Assembly (NCBI GenBank): GCA_012841375.1
Contig: DUUV01000044.1
Coordinates: 1-64,000 of the forward strand
Length of the DNA: 64,000 bases
DNA from: Candidatus Fermentithermobacillaceae bacterium
GTDB taxonomy: Bacteria > Bacillota > Sulfobacillia > Fermentithermobacillales > Fermentithermobacillaceae
Direction of reading: 5' to 3'
A program made the translations under genes and the position numbers. Of this stretch, positions 27,751 to 37,162 are shown in pieces (position 1 is the first letter of the stretch; each line of letters begins with the position of its first letter). The notes beneath the pieces are model-generated. The model did not search any database. It was not told the origin of the DNA and saw nothing but the letters and a program-made list of their open reading frames with translations.

Positions 27751-28538
27751 CCTGAGGCGGACTCTTCGGCTTTCGGCATCTCGGCAAGGAGTTTCTTCGC
27801 GTCAAGCCGGTCCTCAACCATCACGTCGGATATGATCCTGCCGTCTCTGACGGAGATCACGCGCTCGGCGTGCCTCGCGATATCAGGATCGTGAGTCACG
27901 AGGATCAGGGTAATCCCCTTGTCGTGGAGGTCCTGGAATATGGACATGACCTCTTCACCGGACCGGGTATCGAGGTTGCCGGTAGGTTCGTCCGCCAAAA
28001 TCACCTTGGGGTCTCCGGCAATTGCCCTGGCTATCGCTACCCGCTGCTGCTCTCCTCCCGACATCTCGTTGGGTTTATGGGTCATCCGCCCTGCCAACCC
28101 CACTGACTCCAGGGCGGCGGTGGCCCTCTTTCGTCGTTCTGCCGGAGGCATCCCCCGGTAGATAAGAGGCAGTTCTACATTAGCCATCGCGTTGGTTCTG
28201 GACAGGAGGTTGAATGTCTGAAAGATAAAGCCGATGAACTTGTTCCTGATGTCGGCCAGCTCATTGTCGTTTTTCCGGCTTACGTCGGAACCGTCCAAGA
28301 GGTATGTGCCTTGGGTCGGCCTGTCGAGACATCCCAGGATGTTCATGAGCGTCGATTTGCCTGACCCGGAGGGCCCCATAATGGCGACGAACTGGCCCTT
28401 GGGAACCTCAAGGTCTACACCCTTTAGGGCAGGAACCTTCACTTTTCCCATACTGTATTCCTTGTGCAGTCCCTGAATCTGGATGACGGGTGTAGACACA
28501 AGAATCCCTCCATCTCCCATACTCGGCCTCACGGCCAC
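27747..28538 (-). CDS. ABC transporter ATP-binding protein, MacB/LolD-like
   Basis: Walker [37 protein letters not shown]. Confidence 0.95.
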   Translation of the reverse strand: MAVRPSMGDGGILVSTPVIQIQGLHKEYSMGKVKVPALKGVDLEVPKGQFVAIMGPSGSGKSTLMNILGCLDRPTQGTYLLDGSDVSRKNDNELADIRNKFIGFIFQTFNLLSRTNAMANVELPLIYRGMPPAERRKRATAALESVGLAGRMTHKPNEMSGGEQQRVAIARAIAGDPKVILADEPTGNLDTRSGEEVMSIFQDLHDKGITLILVTHDPDIARHAERVISVRDGRIISDVMVEDRLDAKKLLAEMPKAEESASG

Positions 28539-28610
28539 TCAATCTTGGACGGGGACGGGAGGCGACAGGTTCCGTCCCGTCTCCCCCCACTCCCCATCCC
28601 GGGCCTTTCA

Positions 28611-31391
28611 CTAGCCGGTCACTCCGGTTGTGAGAACCGTAACGGGCACTTCCATTAGGTAAGTGTTCTCTATCTCGACACCGGCATCCTCCAGCGAGTA
28701 TCTAACGGTGACTGTACACGCGCAGCCCACAACGAAATCTCCGGCTCGCTCCCAGATGACCCCGAAGACTTCGCCGGGATCGAACTTGACCGTGACGAGT
28801 TCCGCATCGGCAGGCAGATCGATGTCCGCTCCCGCATAGAAAACCGCCACTTTACCTGTGACCCATTTCTTCGGGCCGTTCAGGACAATGTTCACCCCTA
28901 TGGGGCCCACGCTCTGGCAGACATACCTGTGGGTCTCCCCTGACAGTACGACGCTCGTTTCCCACGTCTTCCGGTAAAGCAGCTCTCCTTGAGATGTATA
29001 CGACTCTGCCGTCACCCGGTAATGTCCCGGTGATTCGAATGTATGATCGACGGTTAGTGAGACTTGATCTTGGATTGTCTCTCGCGACCCGTCGCCGTAA
29101 TCAAGGACCCAGTGATGGTGGACTGTCTCCTTTGGCTTCTTGAGGGTAGTGTGCTTTGAGCGGTAGACGACTCGAACGGTCGGCAAGTCCTCTGGCAGGT
29201 CTACTTCCTCTCCGGGTCCGTCAGGAGGCCCGGCCGGTCCGGTTGGTCCCGGGCCGCCTCCGGAAGATCCTCCCTCGTGGCCGGGTTCGCCCGGCGGCTC
29301 ATGCGTTCCGGGCTCTGTCAGGTCTCCTGACCCCGCCGGATCCTCCGGCTCTTCCGGCCCCTCCGGGATAGACGGCTCGCCGGGGTCCTGCGCGTCATGC
29401 TCTTCCACCGGCTCAGGCGCCGCCTTCTCCAGCGGCGCCACATACACTCTGGCGAGCTTTTCTTGGGCGAAGGCAGATGCCACGGTATTCCCCATAACCG
29501 GGTTCAAGGGCCCGTTCCTCACCAGACGAAATCCCAAGCTAGCCGTGCCCGGACTGAGACGCACGACGTGGGTGCCGCCCTCGTGGAAACCCCACATGAG
29601 TCCAGGCTTCGACCCCTCGGACCCGGAAGACTCCTCCCACACCTGGAGCTGCCACCCCGAAGGGAGTTCAGTTATCCCAAGGGTCACCGCGGCTATACCT
29701 TCCAGAGGACATAAGGCCGGTCTCCAACTGGAAGCATCAACGGCGATGAGTGAGGCGCTTCCCGGGTCTTGGCGGCCGCCGGAAGCTCCGGGCGGCTCAA
29801 GACCTTGGCCTTGACCTCCGGCGTCCTGGCGGAGCACCCGGACCACATACTCTTGAGCCTTCGGGTCGTCGAGGACGTGCTTGCCCGGAAGCCGCAAGAT
29901 CCCGCCGAACACCGCAATGAGGTCCGAGGTACCCACCGGAGGCACCCCGCAGTCAACCTCCAGGAGGCTGTCGTTGGGCCCCAGTTCCGGCCAAATGAGG
30001 GCCCAAGGGTTGGATAGCTTCGAGATAACCGATACATACCGGGTGTCCCGCCGGCGCGCCCCTGATTGGGACGAACGGTTGATCTCCGCCAGCTCCAGGT
30101 TGGCGGGAATCCGCTCAAATCGTTTGGTCGACGATGTGCCAAGGTTGATGAGTAGGTCTTCCTTGACGAGCCCCGCTATGAACGGAGACTCGGGACCCGA
30201 GCCCAGCCCCGTGAGCTTCACTGCCTCGTGGGCAATCAGCTCCTGCACCTCGGCTTTCACCGTAATCAGAGCTTTTTGGGCGAAGTGCTTGAGGATTTTC
30301 GCCCCGTAATGGACAGCCGCCTCTTTCCAGTCTTTCGGGATGACCGGGTCCTCAAGAAGGGTCGACACCAGGCTGCCCCTTGACGCGGCCCTCATGGCGT
30401 ATTGATTCCTGCCGACCTCCATCGAAAGATACTCGTAATACGGCAGGGACAAACTCTGTGCCTTCGACGCGGGCCATTCCGCCTCGGAGATCACTCGCTT
30501 CCACACATCGGGTAGGGTCCGCCGCACCCAGCCCGCGAACGTCTCTTTTGGAGACTGACTGGGCACATAGGGCAGGGCGAGGAAGCGGTTCTTCACGTAT
30601 TCGCCGTACAACGGTTCCCACAAGGTAGTAGCTCGTGTAGATATCCATGAGGCTTCGTCTTCCCACTCGGGAGGTTTCAGAGACTTGGCTTGGGTGAGCT
30701 CTTTCACCGAAACCGGCGTGGACTTCTCGCCTACCCCGAGTACACCCTTGAACGAAGGCAGAAGCCTTTCGGCCCTCGTCTCGCGCTCAAGGACGGACTC
30801 CTGGCGGACTACCTCAAGGAGGGACTTGACGACGCCGGCCAGAAAGGTGCCCCGGTTGGGGGCCGAAGCCATGACCAGATTCACTACGTTGAAATCCGTG
30901 AGGTAGCCGTTTTCCAGGGCGTACCTGGCGATCATCCCCGAAAGTCCCACGGCGACGATATCACACTCCGGACTTCCGCCCATACCGGCCAACCCGGCCC
31001 GCGACAAGGCCTCTCCGGCTGCGATCGAAAGCCGCAGTGCCCCGCTCTCCAGGTCACGCAGTCCGGTCAGGCTTATCTCAAAGAGGTTCTCCCCCCTTGT
31101 GTACCCCGCCGACTCCAGATAGCGCCCAAAGGAAGAAGTGGTACCCGGGACCGTTGGGTCCACTGTGGCCGAAAGGTCAAAAAGGCCCTGCAGGTCCGGA
31201 GAATCACCGAAGCGGGGTTCGTGTACGATCAACACCGGTCTCGGAGCACCTCCCGCCTCGAGGATCTGAGCCTTGGCGCATGCCCGGCCTGCCGCAAGAC
31301 TATCCCATGCTCCCTGAGGGTAGGCGCCCACGGCCAGGAATAACGCCAGACCCAAGACCAAGACCCGGCCCGGCTTGAGAGAGAGCCTCAT
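28611..31391 (-). CDS. Large secreted protein with lipase/alpha-beta-hydrolase-like N-terminal region and C-terminal PKD-like domain
   Basis: Signal peptide; VAVGLSGMIARYALENGYLTDFNVVNLVMASAPNRGTFL; Pro/Glu/Gly-rich linker; HHHWVLDYGDGSRETIQDQVSLTVDHTFESPGHYRVTAES (PKD). Confidence 0.7.
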   Translation of the reverse strand: MRLSLKPGRVLVLGLALFLAVGAYPQGAWDSLAAGRACAKAQILEAGGAPRPVLIVHEPRFGDSPDLQGLFDLSATVDPTVPGTTSSFGRYLESAGYTRGENLFEISLTGLRDLESGALRLSIAAGEALSRAGLAGMGGSPECDIVAVGLSGMIARYALENGYLTDFNVVNLVMASAPNRGTFLAGVVKSLLEVVRQESVLERETRAERLLPSFKGVLGVGEKSTPVSVKELTQAKSLKPPEWEDEASWISTRATTLWEPLYGEYVKNRFLALPYVPSQSPKETFAGWVRRTLPDVWKRVISEAEWPASKAQSLSLPYYEYLSMEVGRNQYAMRAASRGSLVSTLLEDPVIPKDWKEAAVHYGAKILKHFAQKALITVKAEVQELIAHEAVKLTGLGSGPESPFIAGLVKEDLLINLGTSSTKRFERIPANLELAEINRSSQSGARRRDTRYVSVISKLSNPWALIWPELGPNDSLLEVDCGVPPVGTSDLIAVFGGILRLPGKHVLDDPKAQEYVVRVLRQDAGGQGQGLEPPGASGGRQDPGSASLIAVDASSWRPALCPLEGIAAVTLGITELPSGWQLQVWEESSGSEGSKPGLMWGFHEGGTHVVRLSPGTASLGFRLVRNGPLNPVMGNTVASAFAQEKLARVYVAPLEKAAPEPVEEHDAQDPGEPSIPEGPEEPEDPAGSGDLTEPGTHEPPGEPGHEGGSSGGGPGPTGPAGPPDGPGEEVDLPEDLPTVRVVYRSKHTTLKKPKETVHHHWVLDYGDGSRETIQDQVSLTVDHTFESPGHYRVTAESYTSQGELLYRKTWETSVVLSGETHRYVCQSVGPIGVNIVLNGPKKWVTGKVAVFYAGADIDLPADAELVTVKFDPGEVFGVIWERAGDFVVGCACTVTVRYSLEDAGVEIENTYLMEVPVTVLTTGVTG

Positions 31392-32266
31392 CTTCTCTCT
31401 CCTCCTATGTCCTCCGGCACCAATACACCGTTCTTAGGCCAGAACCCGCGGTTCGCCACGGCAACCCTGGTGAGAGGCGCCCCCAGCGCCAGATATTCGT
31501 CGACCGCACTTTCCCAAGACTCGGGGTCCACCTTTACCACATCGCCGTCCACCAGAGCCAACACCTCTGCCCACGACTCACCGGGCGACAGCGAGAAACG
31601 TTCTCCTCCATACCTGAATCGGACAACGCCGGACCTGGCAGTGCCTTCGATCACCAAGTCTCCCCTTACAACCCTCGCCCCATTGTCTACCAACTGGATC
31701 TCGTTTCCGGTGAGGTCTCGCCCGGTCACCGAGATGGGACGGTCGAGAGACACGGTACCCTTCCCTGTCCTCGAAAAACAGGTTGACTCCTCAAACTCAA
31801 TGCCCTGAGAGGATGCCGAGTAGTGGGTTCCAAGAGATACGCCCCAGAGCCACGGCTTCTTCTCGAGCTCGATAGAACGGCTCTCGCAGTCCACGAACAC
31901 ACCCGGCAGTCTCTCCCAGCCGAGAGGCAGCGCCGCCAGGGCGCGTGACGAAGACTCCTCCACCGTCACGAAGACGAACTCTTCTCTGTACCGGTAAGCA
32001 TGAGCTACAAAGAGGGCGGAGGCTCCCACAAAGAGGATGAGAAGCCCGGCGGTCAGGACACGGATACGGCGAGTGAAAGCGCGACCGGTGAAGGCGGCTC
32101 GGATCACGGGTCCGGACGACCGCGCCGGTGGTCGATAACGGTAAACCACAGTCAGCACGCTCCTTCGTTGATATTGGCGTACGAACTGCGGAGCGCCCCG
32201 GATCCTCCGTGCCTTACGGGTCAATGACAAGAGGACCCGCGGCGCTTCCGCTATGGAGTGCGCCAC
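31388..32266 (-). CDS. Hypothetical single-TM protein, translationally coupled to the downstream secreted protein
   Basis: TM RIRVLTAGLLILFVGASALFVAHAY; 4-nt overlap with next ORF. Confidence 0.65.
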   Translation of the reverse strand: MAHSIAEAPRVLLSLTRKARRIRGAPQFVRQYQRRSVLTVVYRYRPPARSSGPVIRAAFTGRAFTRRIRVLTAGLLILFVGASALFVAHAYRYREEFVFVTVEESSSRALAALPLGWERLPGVFVDCESRSIELEKKPWLWGVSLGTHYSASSQGIEFEESTCFSRTGKGTVSLDRPISVTGRDLTGNEIQLVDNGARVVRGDLVIEGTARSGVVRFRYGGERFSLSPGESWAEVLALVDGDVVKVDPESWESAVDEYLALGAPLTRVAVANRGFWPKNGVLVPEDIGGERR

Positions 32267-32290
32267 CGGGTCCCCCGCGTCAACAATCTA

Positions 32291-33880
32291 TCAGAATCGC
32301 CTCGCTCGATCCGTCGAACCTTGTCCGGTCCGGTACGCTTTCAACGCGCGCCGTACCACCGCCACGGTATCCCGGTAGGCCCGCATGCCGGACAAGTCCC
32401 GTTCTCTAATCCACATGGCTCCCAGGGTCTCACCTTCTTGAGGCTTGATCTCTCCTCCCAAAGGAGACATGAGAAAATACCTGACGGTCTTCTTGACGAC
32501 TTCTCCATCTTGGCCGAAAAACCGATACTTGACGTCACCAAGGTCGCCTTCGATGGCGGCCTTGACGCCTGTCTCCTCAAATACCTCGCGGGTGGCGGCT
32601 TCCTCCGGGGATTCTCCGGGATCCGGATGACCCTTTGGAGGAGCGATCATCCCCCACCGGTCCTCGATGAGGAGTACCTCCAGTTCCCCGCCGGACTCCC
32701 TCACGACGACTCCCCCTGCGGCCAGGTCTTCACGAGTCGTTCGAGACAAGGCGAACACCCTGCCGGCCCTGCCGATCTGCTCCGCGGCAAACCGGAGGTT
32801 TTCTCGGGCGTGAGCCATTACGTCACCGACAGAACCGGGGCGCGGCGTCGCCGAGAACAAGGCCGCGAACTCGGGGGGGTAACCCAAGACCGTGTCCCGC
32901 GCCAGGCCGCCTCCCAGCGCGATGACGGGCACTCCGGCTTCGTATGCGGCCTCTGCGACGGCAAGGGGAACTTTGCCCTGGGCGGTCTGAGAATCGATGG
33001 AGCCCTCACCGGTAATGACGAGGTCGGCACCGGCAAGCTCCCGAAAGAATCCCGTCTCTTCCATGACGAACCGGGAACCGCTCTCAAACCTCGCTCCGAA
33101 GAACGCCCGCAAACCCGCGGCAAGCCCGCCTCCGGCCCCCGCGCCCGGCAGATGAGACGGGTCGATGCCCAAGTCCCTTCCGAGAATCCCGCCATAACGA
33201 CGCATAGCGTCGTCCACCTGCCCCACTTCGTCCTGTCCCAGTCCCTTCTGTGGACCGTAGACTCGCGTAGCCCCGTCGGGGCCAACGAGGGGGTTCCGTA
33301 CGTCGGTGATGGCTATGACCTCGACACCCTTGAACCTCTCGGGGATGGACCCCAGTGAGACCGAGGCAACCGTGAAGAGCCCGCCGGTGCCCGGGCCGAC
33401 GTCGCTCCCGTCTGAATCGAGGACGCGGCCTCCAGCGGCCTGGGCCGCTCCGATGCCGCCGTCATTCATAGCGGTCCCGCCGACACCCACAATGATACGT
33501 TTGGCCCCGCGCCGGGCCGCCCAGAGCATCAGCTCGCCGACTCCCCTGCTTTGGGCCTTCCGGACATCCCGCTCGTGCTCCTCGATAAGGGCCAACCCGC
33601 TTGCTTGGGCGCTTTCGATGACGGCGGTCCTCCCGCCGTCCAAGAGGCCTACCAATGCCTTGACCGGCCGCCCTAAAGGGCCGCTGACTTCCACCTGGGC
33701 CGTCTCGCCCCCCGGACGTCCGCACACCACCTGAACCGTGCCGTCGCCGCCGTCGGCCAACGGCAGTTGGACAACCTCGGCTTCAGGAAAACCTCTCCGG
33801 AGCCCCTCGGCCACAAGCGATGAAGCCTCCCTCGCGGAGAGGCTCCCTTTGAAAGCGTTCATGGCAACGAGAACCCTCAT
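32291..33880 (-). CDS. Fusion protein: glycerate kinase (GlxK/GarK family) + C-terminal Nudix hydrolase
   Basis: MRVLVAMNAFKGSLSAREASSLVAEGLRRGFPEAEVVQLPLADGGDGT...; Nudix box GHPDPGESPEEAATREVFEETGV in the same ORF. Confidence 0.9.
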   Translation of the reverse strand: MRVLVAMNAFKGSLSAREASSLVAEGLRRGFPEAEVVQLPLADGGDGTVQVVCGRPGGETAQVEVSGPLGRPVKALVGLLDGGRTAVIESAQASGLALIEEHERDVRKAQSRGVGELMLWAARRGAKRIIVGVGGTAMNDGGIGAAQAAGGRVLDSDGSDVGPGTGGLFTVASVSLGSIPERFKGVEVIAITDVRNPLVGPDGATRVYGPQKGLGQDEVGQVDDAMRRYGGILGRDLGIDPSHLPGAGAGGGLAAGLRAFFGARFESGSRFVMEETGFFRELAGADLVITGEGSIDSQTAQGKVPLAVAEAAYEAGVPVIALGGGLARDTVLGYPPEFAALFSATPRPGSVGDVMAHARENLRFAAEQIGRAGRVFALSRTTREDLAAGGVVVRESGGELEVLLIEDRWGMIAPPKGHPDPGESPEEAATREVFEETGVKAAIEGDLGDVKYRFFGQDGEVVKKTVRYFLMSPLGGEIKPQEGETLGAMWIRERDLSGMRAYRDTVAVVRRALKAYRTGQGSTDRARRF

Positions 33881-33882
33881 GG

Positions 33883-34926
33883 CTACCCTATCACCGCCCG
33901 CATGACCCTGAGCCAGTTGCCGCCGAGTACCGAGGCAATGCTCTTGCCTGACAGGCCGCGCCTCAAGAGTTCCCTGGTGAGGAGCGGAAGCCGGTCGATC
34001 CCATTGAGGGGCTCAGGTTCCCTTCCCCTGAAGCTGTCGAAGTCCGACCCGATGGCGGCCGTCTCCTCGCCTCCCACTTCCACCACATGGATAATGTGGT
34101 CACACACCATGTCCAAGGTTATCTCGGCTTCATCGTCGGCCAGATAGCCGGGGTTGAAGCTGACCGCCACCACTCCCCCGGTCTCGGCTACGGCCTGTAT
34201 CTGATCGTCCGTGAGATTTCTGGGGTGATGATAGAGCTTATGGCAGTTGGAGTGGCTGGCCACAACCGGGTGCTCCGAGAGTTCCACTACGTCCCAGAAC
34301 CCTGCCTCTGAGATATGGGATACATCCACAACTATCCCTAAGTTGCCGCACTCCTTGACTACATCCCGGCCAAACCGGGTTAGCCCGCCTCTGGTCGCCG
34401 ATTCCGCGGCACCGTCGGCCAACGCGTTTCTTTCATTCCAGGTAAGCCCCAGGAACCTGAGTCCAAGCCGGTGGAACATCCTAAGGCTCTCGATGCTCGC
34501 GTCGAGAAACTCGCCGCCTTCAAAAGAGAGAAGCAGTGCAAGACCGCCTTCTCGTGCGGCGGCCTCTATCTCCGCCGTATTCTGCGCCAACGCTACTCCC
34601 GGCACTGTCGCCAGTGACCTCAGGGCATCCACGTACTCCAGGCCCGCCTTAACCCCTCTTATGGGGTAGGCGCGGTCATAGGGGAAGGCGCTCATAATCA
34701 CGCAACGCACTCCGGCTTCCAAAAGGCGCGGGGCGTCCACATGCCCCAGTTCCGACCTTTCTCCGAACTGCCGCGTCTTGTACAGGACATCGGACAAAGT
34801 GCCCACATGCCCGTCAATAACGATTGATTCCGCGTGTATCTCCCGCGAGCGCTCCATGAGAAGCTCTTGATCCTCCGCGGTCTCCTCTTTTTTCTTGTTG
34901 AGGTTGAGGGCTGACTTCAGGTCCAT
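33883..34926 (-). CDS. Membrane dipeptidase (peptidase M19 / renal dipeptidase family)
   Basis: IVIDGHVGTL, FEGGEFLD, LRFLGLTWNERNALADG, VVDVSHISEAGFWDV, HPVVASHSNCHKLYHHPRNLTDDQI, IGSDFD. Confidence 0.93.
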   Translation of the reverse strand: MDLKSALNLNKKKEETAEDQELLMERSREIHAESIVIDGHVGTLSDVLYKTRQFGERSELGHVDAPRLLEAGVRCVIMSAFPYDRAYPIRGVKAGLEYVDALRSLATVPGVALAQNTAEIEAAAREGGLALLLSFEGGEFLDASIESLRMFHRLGLRFLGLTWNERNALADGAAESATRGGLTRFGRDVVKECGNLGIVVDVSHISEAGFWDVVELSEHPVVASHSNCHKLYHHPRNLTDDQIQAVAETGGVVAVSFNPGYLADDEAEITLDMVCDHIIHVVEVGGEETAAIGSDFDSFRGREPEPLNGIDRLPLLTRELLRRGLSGKSIASVLGGNWLRVMRAVIG

Positions 34927-35118
34927 ATAGGAAACACCTCTCTTGCCGCGTGATAATGCCTTGCACATTTTCCCTAGTTTCTCCCCCTGGAAGGAGTTTA
35001 CCTTTCGGCCATCCGGCGTTTGCTCGTGAGGCGTCATCCTAAAGGGTAAGGCAACGGAACGTTTTAAGGGTCGGGTCATATTATGTCATGATCAAAGCGA
35101 AGGAAGAGGGGGGTAACA

Positions 35119-35436
35119 GTGGCCAACGGGCAGGTTACCAGAGAAACCTTGGACCTCATCGCGGCACTCCGGCCCTTTACGGCCGAGAGAGGCCAGAAAC
35201 TCATAGATACTCTCATGGAGTTGTCGCAAACGAGCGGGGTTGCCGAGTCGCTGGAGATCGGGACCATGGCCGAAAAGGCTCAGAACCTACTGGCTGAAAG
35301 GCTCGATTCGGCAGTATCGCTATCGCTTATTCTCGCCGCTTCATGGCTGGGCGCCAAACTCGAGAGCTATGTCGCCCGGAGGATGGCGGAGACCAACGGG
35401 CAGAGGAGGGGGCCGAGTGAAGATACTGGGTTTTGA
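35119..35436 (+). CDS. Hypothetical protein
   Basis: First gene of a tightly packed + strand cluster; gggggtaaca upstream; non-ATG start. Confidence 0.6.
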   Translation: MANGQVTRETLDLIAALRPFTAERGQKLIDTLMELSQTSGVAESLEIGTMAEKAQNLLAERLDSAVSLSLILAASWLGAKLESYVARRMAETNGQRRGPSEDTGF

Positions 35437-35707
35437 AGCGGACAATCCATTTACGCTGTTCCTTATCCTGATTCTTCTCTTGGCGGCCAACGGATCGTTC
35501 GATCCAAGAGCCGTGTCAGAGTCGGAATCCGGGGATGGGCCGTCGTTCGCAAAGAAGTCCGCGTGGCAGGACTGGACCGGGCGTCCTTTGTTCCAGAGAA
35601 GGTCGGCCCCCCGCATCTCCTTGGGCCGCACTTCAGTGGGAAGGCGAATCCGGATCCGTCGCGAGCCGGCGATTTCCATGCCCAAAGTGATGCCCCTAGG
35701 ACGGTAA
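35417..35707 (+). CDS. Small protein with hydrophobic stretch NPFTLFLILILLLAANGSFD
   Basis: GTG at 35417 in frame with ORF 35240-35707, overlapping the preceding gene; short hydrophobic segment. Confidence 0.5.
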   Translation: MKILGFEADNPFTLFLILILLLAANGSFDPRAVSESESGDGPSFAKKSAWQDWTGRPLFQRRSAPRISLGRTSVGRRIRIRREPAISMPKVMPLGR

Positions 35708-35741
35708 TCCGTATCACCCCTCCCGAGAGTCCCGGCATAAG

Positions 35742-36113
35742 ATGCTGAAGTATGAGGACTGGAGGGGTAAACAAGTGCAGAACCTGGCTGCCCTGCTTAT
35801 GCAGATGGAGAAAATCGAGTCCGAGGTTAGCTCGCGCCTCACGGGGTTGCAGAACAGGTTGGTCCAAGCAGAGTCAGGCGGAGGTCTTGTGACGGCCACG
35901 GGCGATATCTGGTTCAACATTCGTTCCATTCACATTGACAGAGAGAAGCTGTCGGCCAAGACCTATGATCTCGGAACTCTGGAAGAACTTGTGGTAGAGG
36001 CGGTCAACGGCGCCATAAAAGAAGCCAGAAAGATCCTCAAGACCGAGCTGGGCGGTATCATAGGAGGGCAGGTGCCCCCTGAGTTCGCCAACTTCTTCGG
36101 GCGCACCGACTGA
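35742..36113 (+). CDS. YbaB/EbfC-family-like protein
   Basis: LLMQMEKIESEVSSRLTGLQNRLVQAESGGGLVTATGDIWFNIRSIHIDREKL...LEELVVEAVNGAIKEARKILKTELGGIIGG. Confidence 0.65.
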   Translation: MLKYEDWRGKQVQNLAALLMQMEKIESEVSSRLTGLQNRLVQAESGGGLVTATGDIWFNIRSIHIDREKLSAKTYDLGTLEELVVEAVNGAIKEARKILKTELGGIIGGQVPPEFANFFGRTD

Positions 36114-36114
36114 A

Positions 36115-37002
36115 ATGGAAACTGACAAGACCCTGTCGGATATCGCCAGGTCGGTGCTGGTCTCCAGTCCCGAGTCCGACCAGAGAACCCTTAGGGAAAA
36201 GGCCGGTCTATTGGCGCTTCTGAACCTGCTCGGTATCGTTGAATCCTTCTACGGCGACGGCCAGAGCGCCCAATCATCCATGAGCCTCCTCAGTTCCTTG
36301 GCTCTCGGCTCCGGAGCCCAGGCTCCCGAAAAGCCCAAGGAACCGGATCTCATATCGTCGGTAATGTCTCTCGCCGGCAAGCTCCTTGGAGGGACCCAGG
36401 GACATGGCGGGATCGATCCGGCAATGGTCGGCACTCTCATGGGAGCTCTATCGGCACTGTCAAAGACGAGGGCCTTGGCACCCAGACCGGCTGCCACCAC
36501 ACCCGCCGCATCAACGTCGGCCGCGCCGGACTCGAAGAGCCCTGGCGCCCCATCGGGCGACGACGCCGAAGGCGAGACACTTGACGGGACCGGTGATAGC
36601 CAAGACAGAGAGGCCTCTATCGAAGACGCAGTCGAGAGTGGTGAACCTCGGGCCCCAAAGGAGACCACCTCGCCTCCTGAGGTGCCTGCGTCCCCTGAGG
36701 CCGCACCGCAGTCGCCGCTTCAGCAGATACTTGGGATAGACCCCCGGATTATCACACTGGCGCTTAATGTACTGGCCGACATCATGAAGGCACGGAACGC
36801 AGCCCAGACCGAGAAAGCAGGAACCGGGCAGAAAAGACCTGCGCCTCGACCGGAGTCGTCGGGGCCCGAGACGGAAGTTACCGTCACGCCCGACGGAAAG
36901 ACAGTGGTCATACCCAAATCGAGGAGACAGCCCAGAGAACGGCTTTACCACAAGCCCGGTCTCGGCATCTACCGCAAGAGACTGGAGGATGCGGCCAAGT
37001 AG
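36115..37002 (+). CDS. Hypothetical protein with low-complexity centre and basic C-terminus
   Basis: Starts 2 nt after the YbaB-like gene; RKSRRQPRERLYHKPGLGIYRKRLEDAAK-like C-terminus. Confidence 0.65.
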   Translation: METDKTLSDIARSVLVSSPESDQRTLREKAGLLALLNLLGIVESFYGDGQSAQSSMSLLSSLALGSGAQAPEKPKEPDLISSVMSLAGKLLGGTQGHGGIDPAMVGTLMGALSALSKTRALAPRPAATTPAASTSAAPDSKSPGAPSGDDAEGETLDGTGDSQDREASIEDAVESGEPRAPKETTSPPEVPASPEAAPQSPLQQILGIDPRIITLALNVLADIMKARNAAQTEKAGTGQKRPAPRPESSGPETEVTVTPDGKTVVIPKSRRQPRERLYHKPGLGIYRKRLEDAAK

Positions 37003-37028
37003 CGTCCCCCAACCACAGCCGGAGAGAC

Positions 37029-37053
37029 TTAACCCGGACCTCGTCCGGGTTAA
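37029..37053. repeat. Perfect 11-bp inverted repeat with 3-nt loop
   Basis: TTAACCCGGAC-CTC-GTCCGGGTTAA between the YbaB-like cluster and the deacetylase gene. Confidence 0.85.
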
Positions 37054-37162
37054 CGCTCTACAATGGGCATATCTCCTGAGACCCGGGACTATGATTTTCT
37101 GAAGGAATCCGGGAATGGCGCGAGAAGCTATCTCCGCGCCGTCGCTCACGGGGGGTTGCCCG

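Noticed and set aside
32258-33358. 366-aa + strand ORF over the glycerate kinase-Nudix gene
   Set aside because: Antisense; opposite-strand frame has clear kinase and Nudix motifs.
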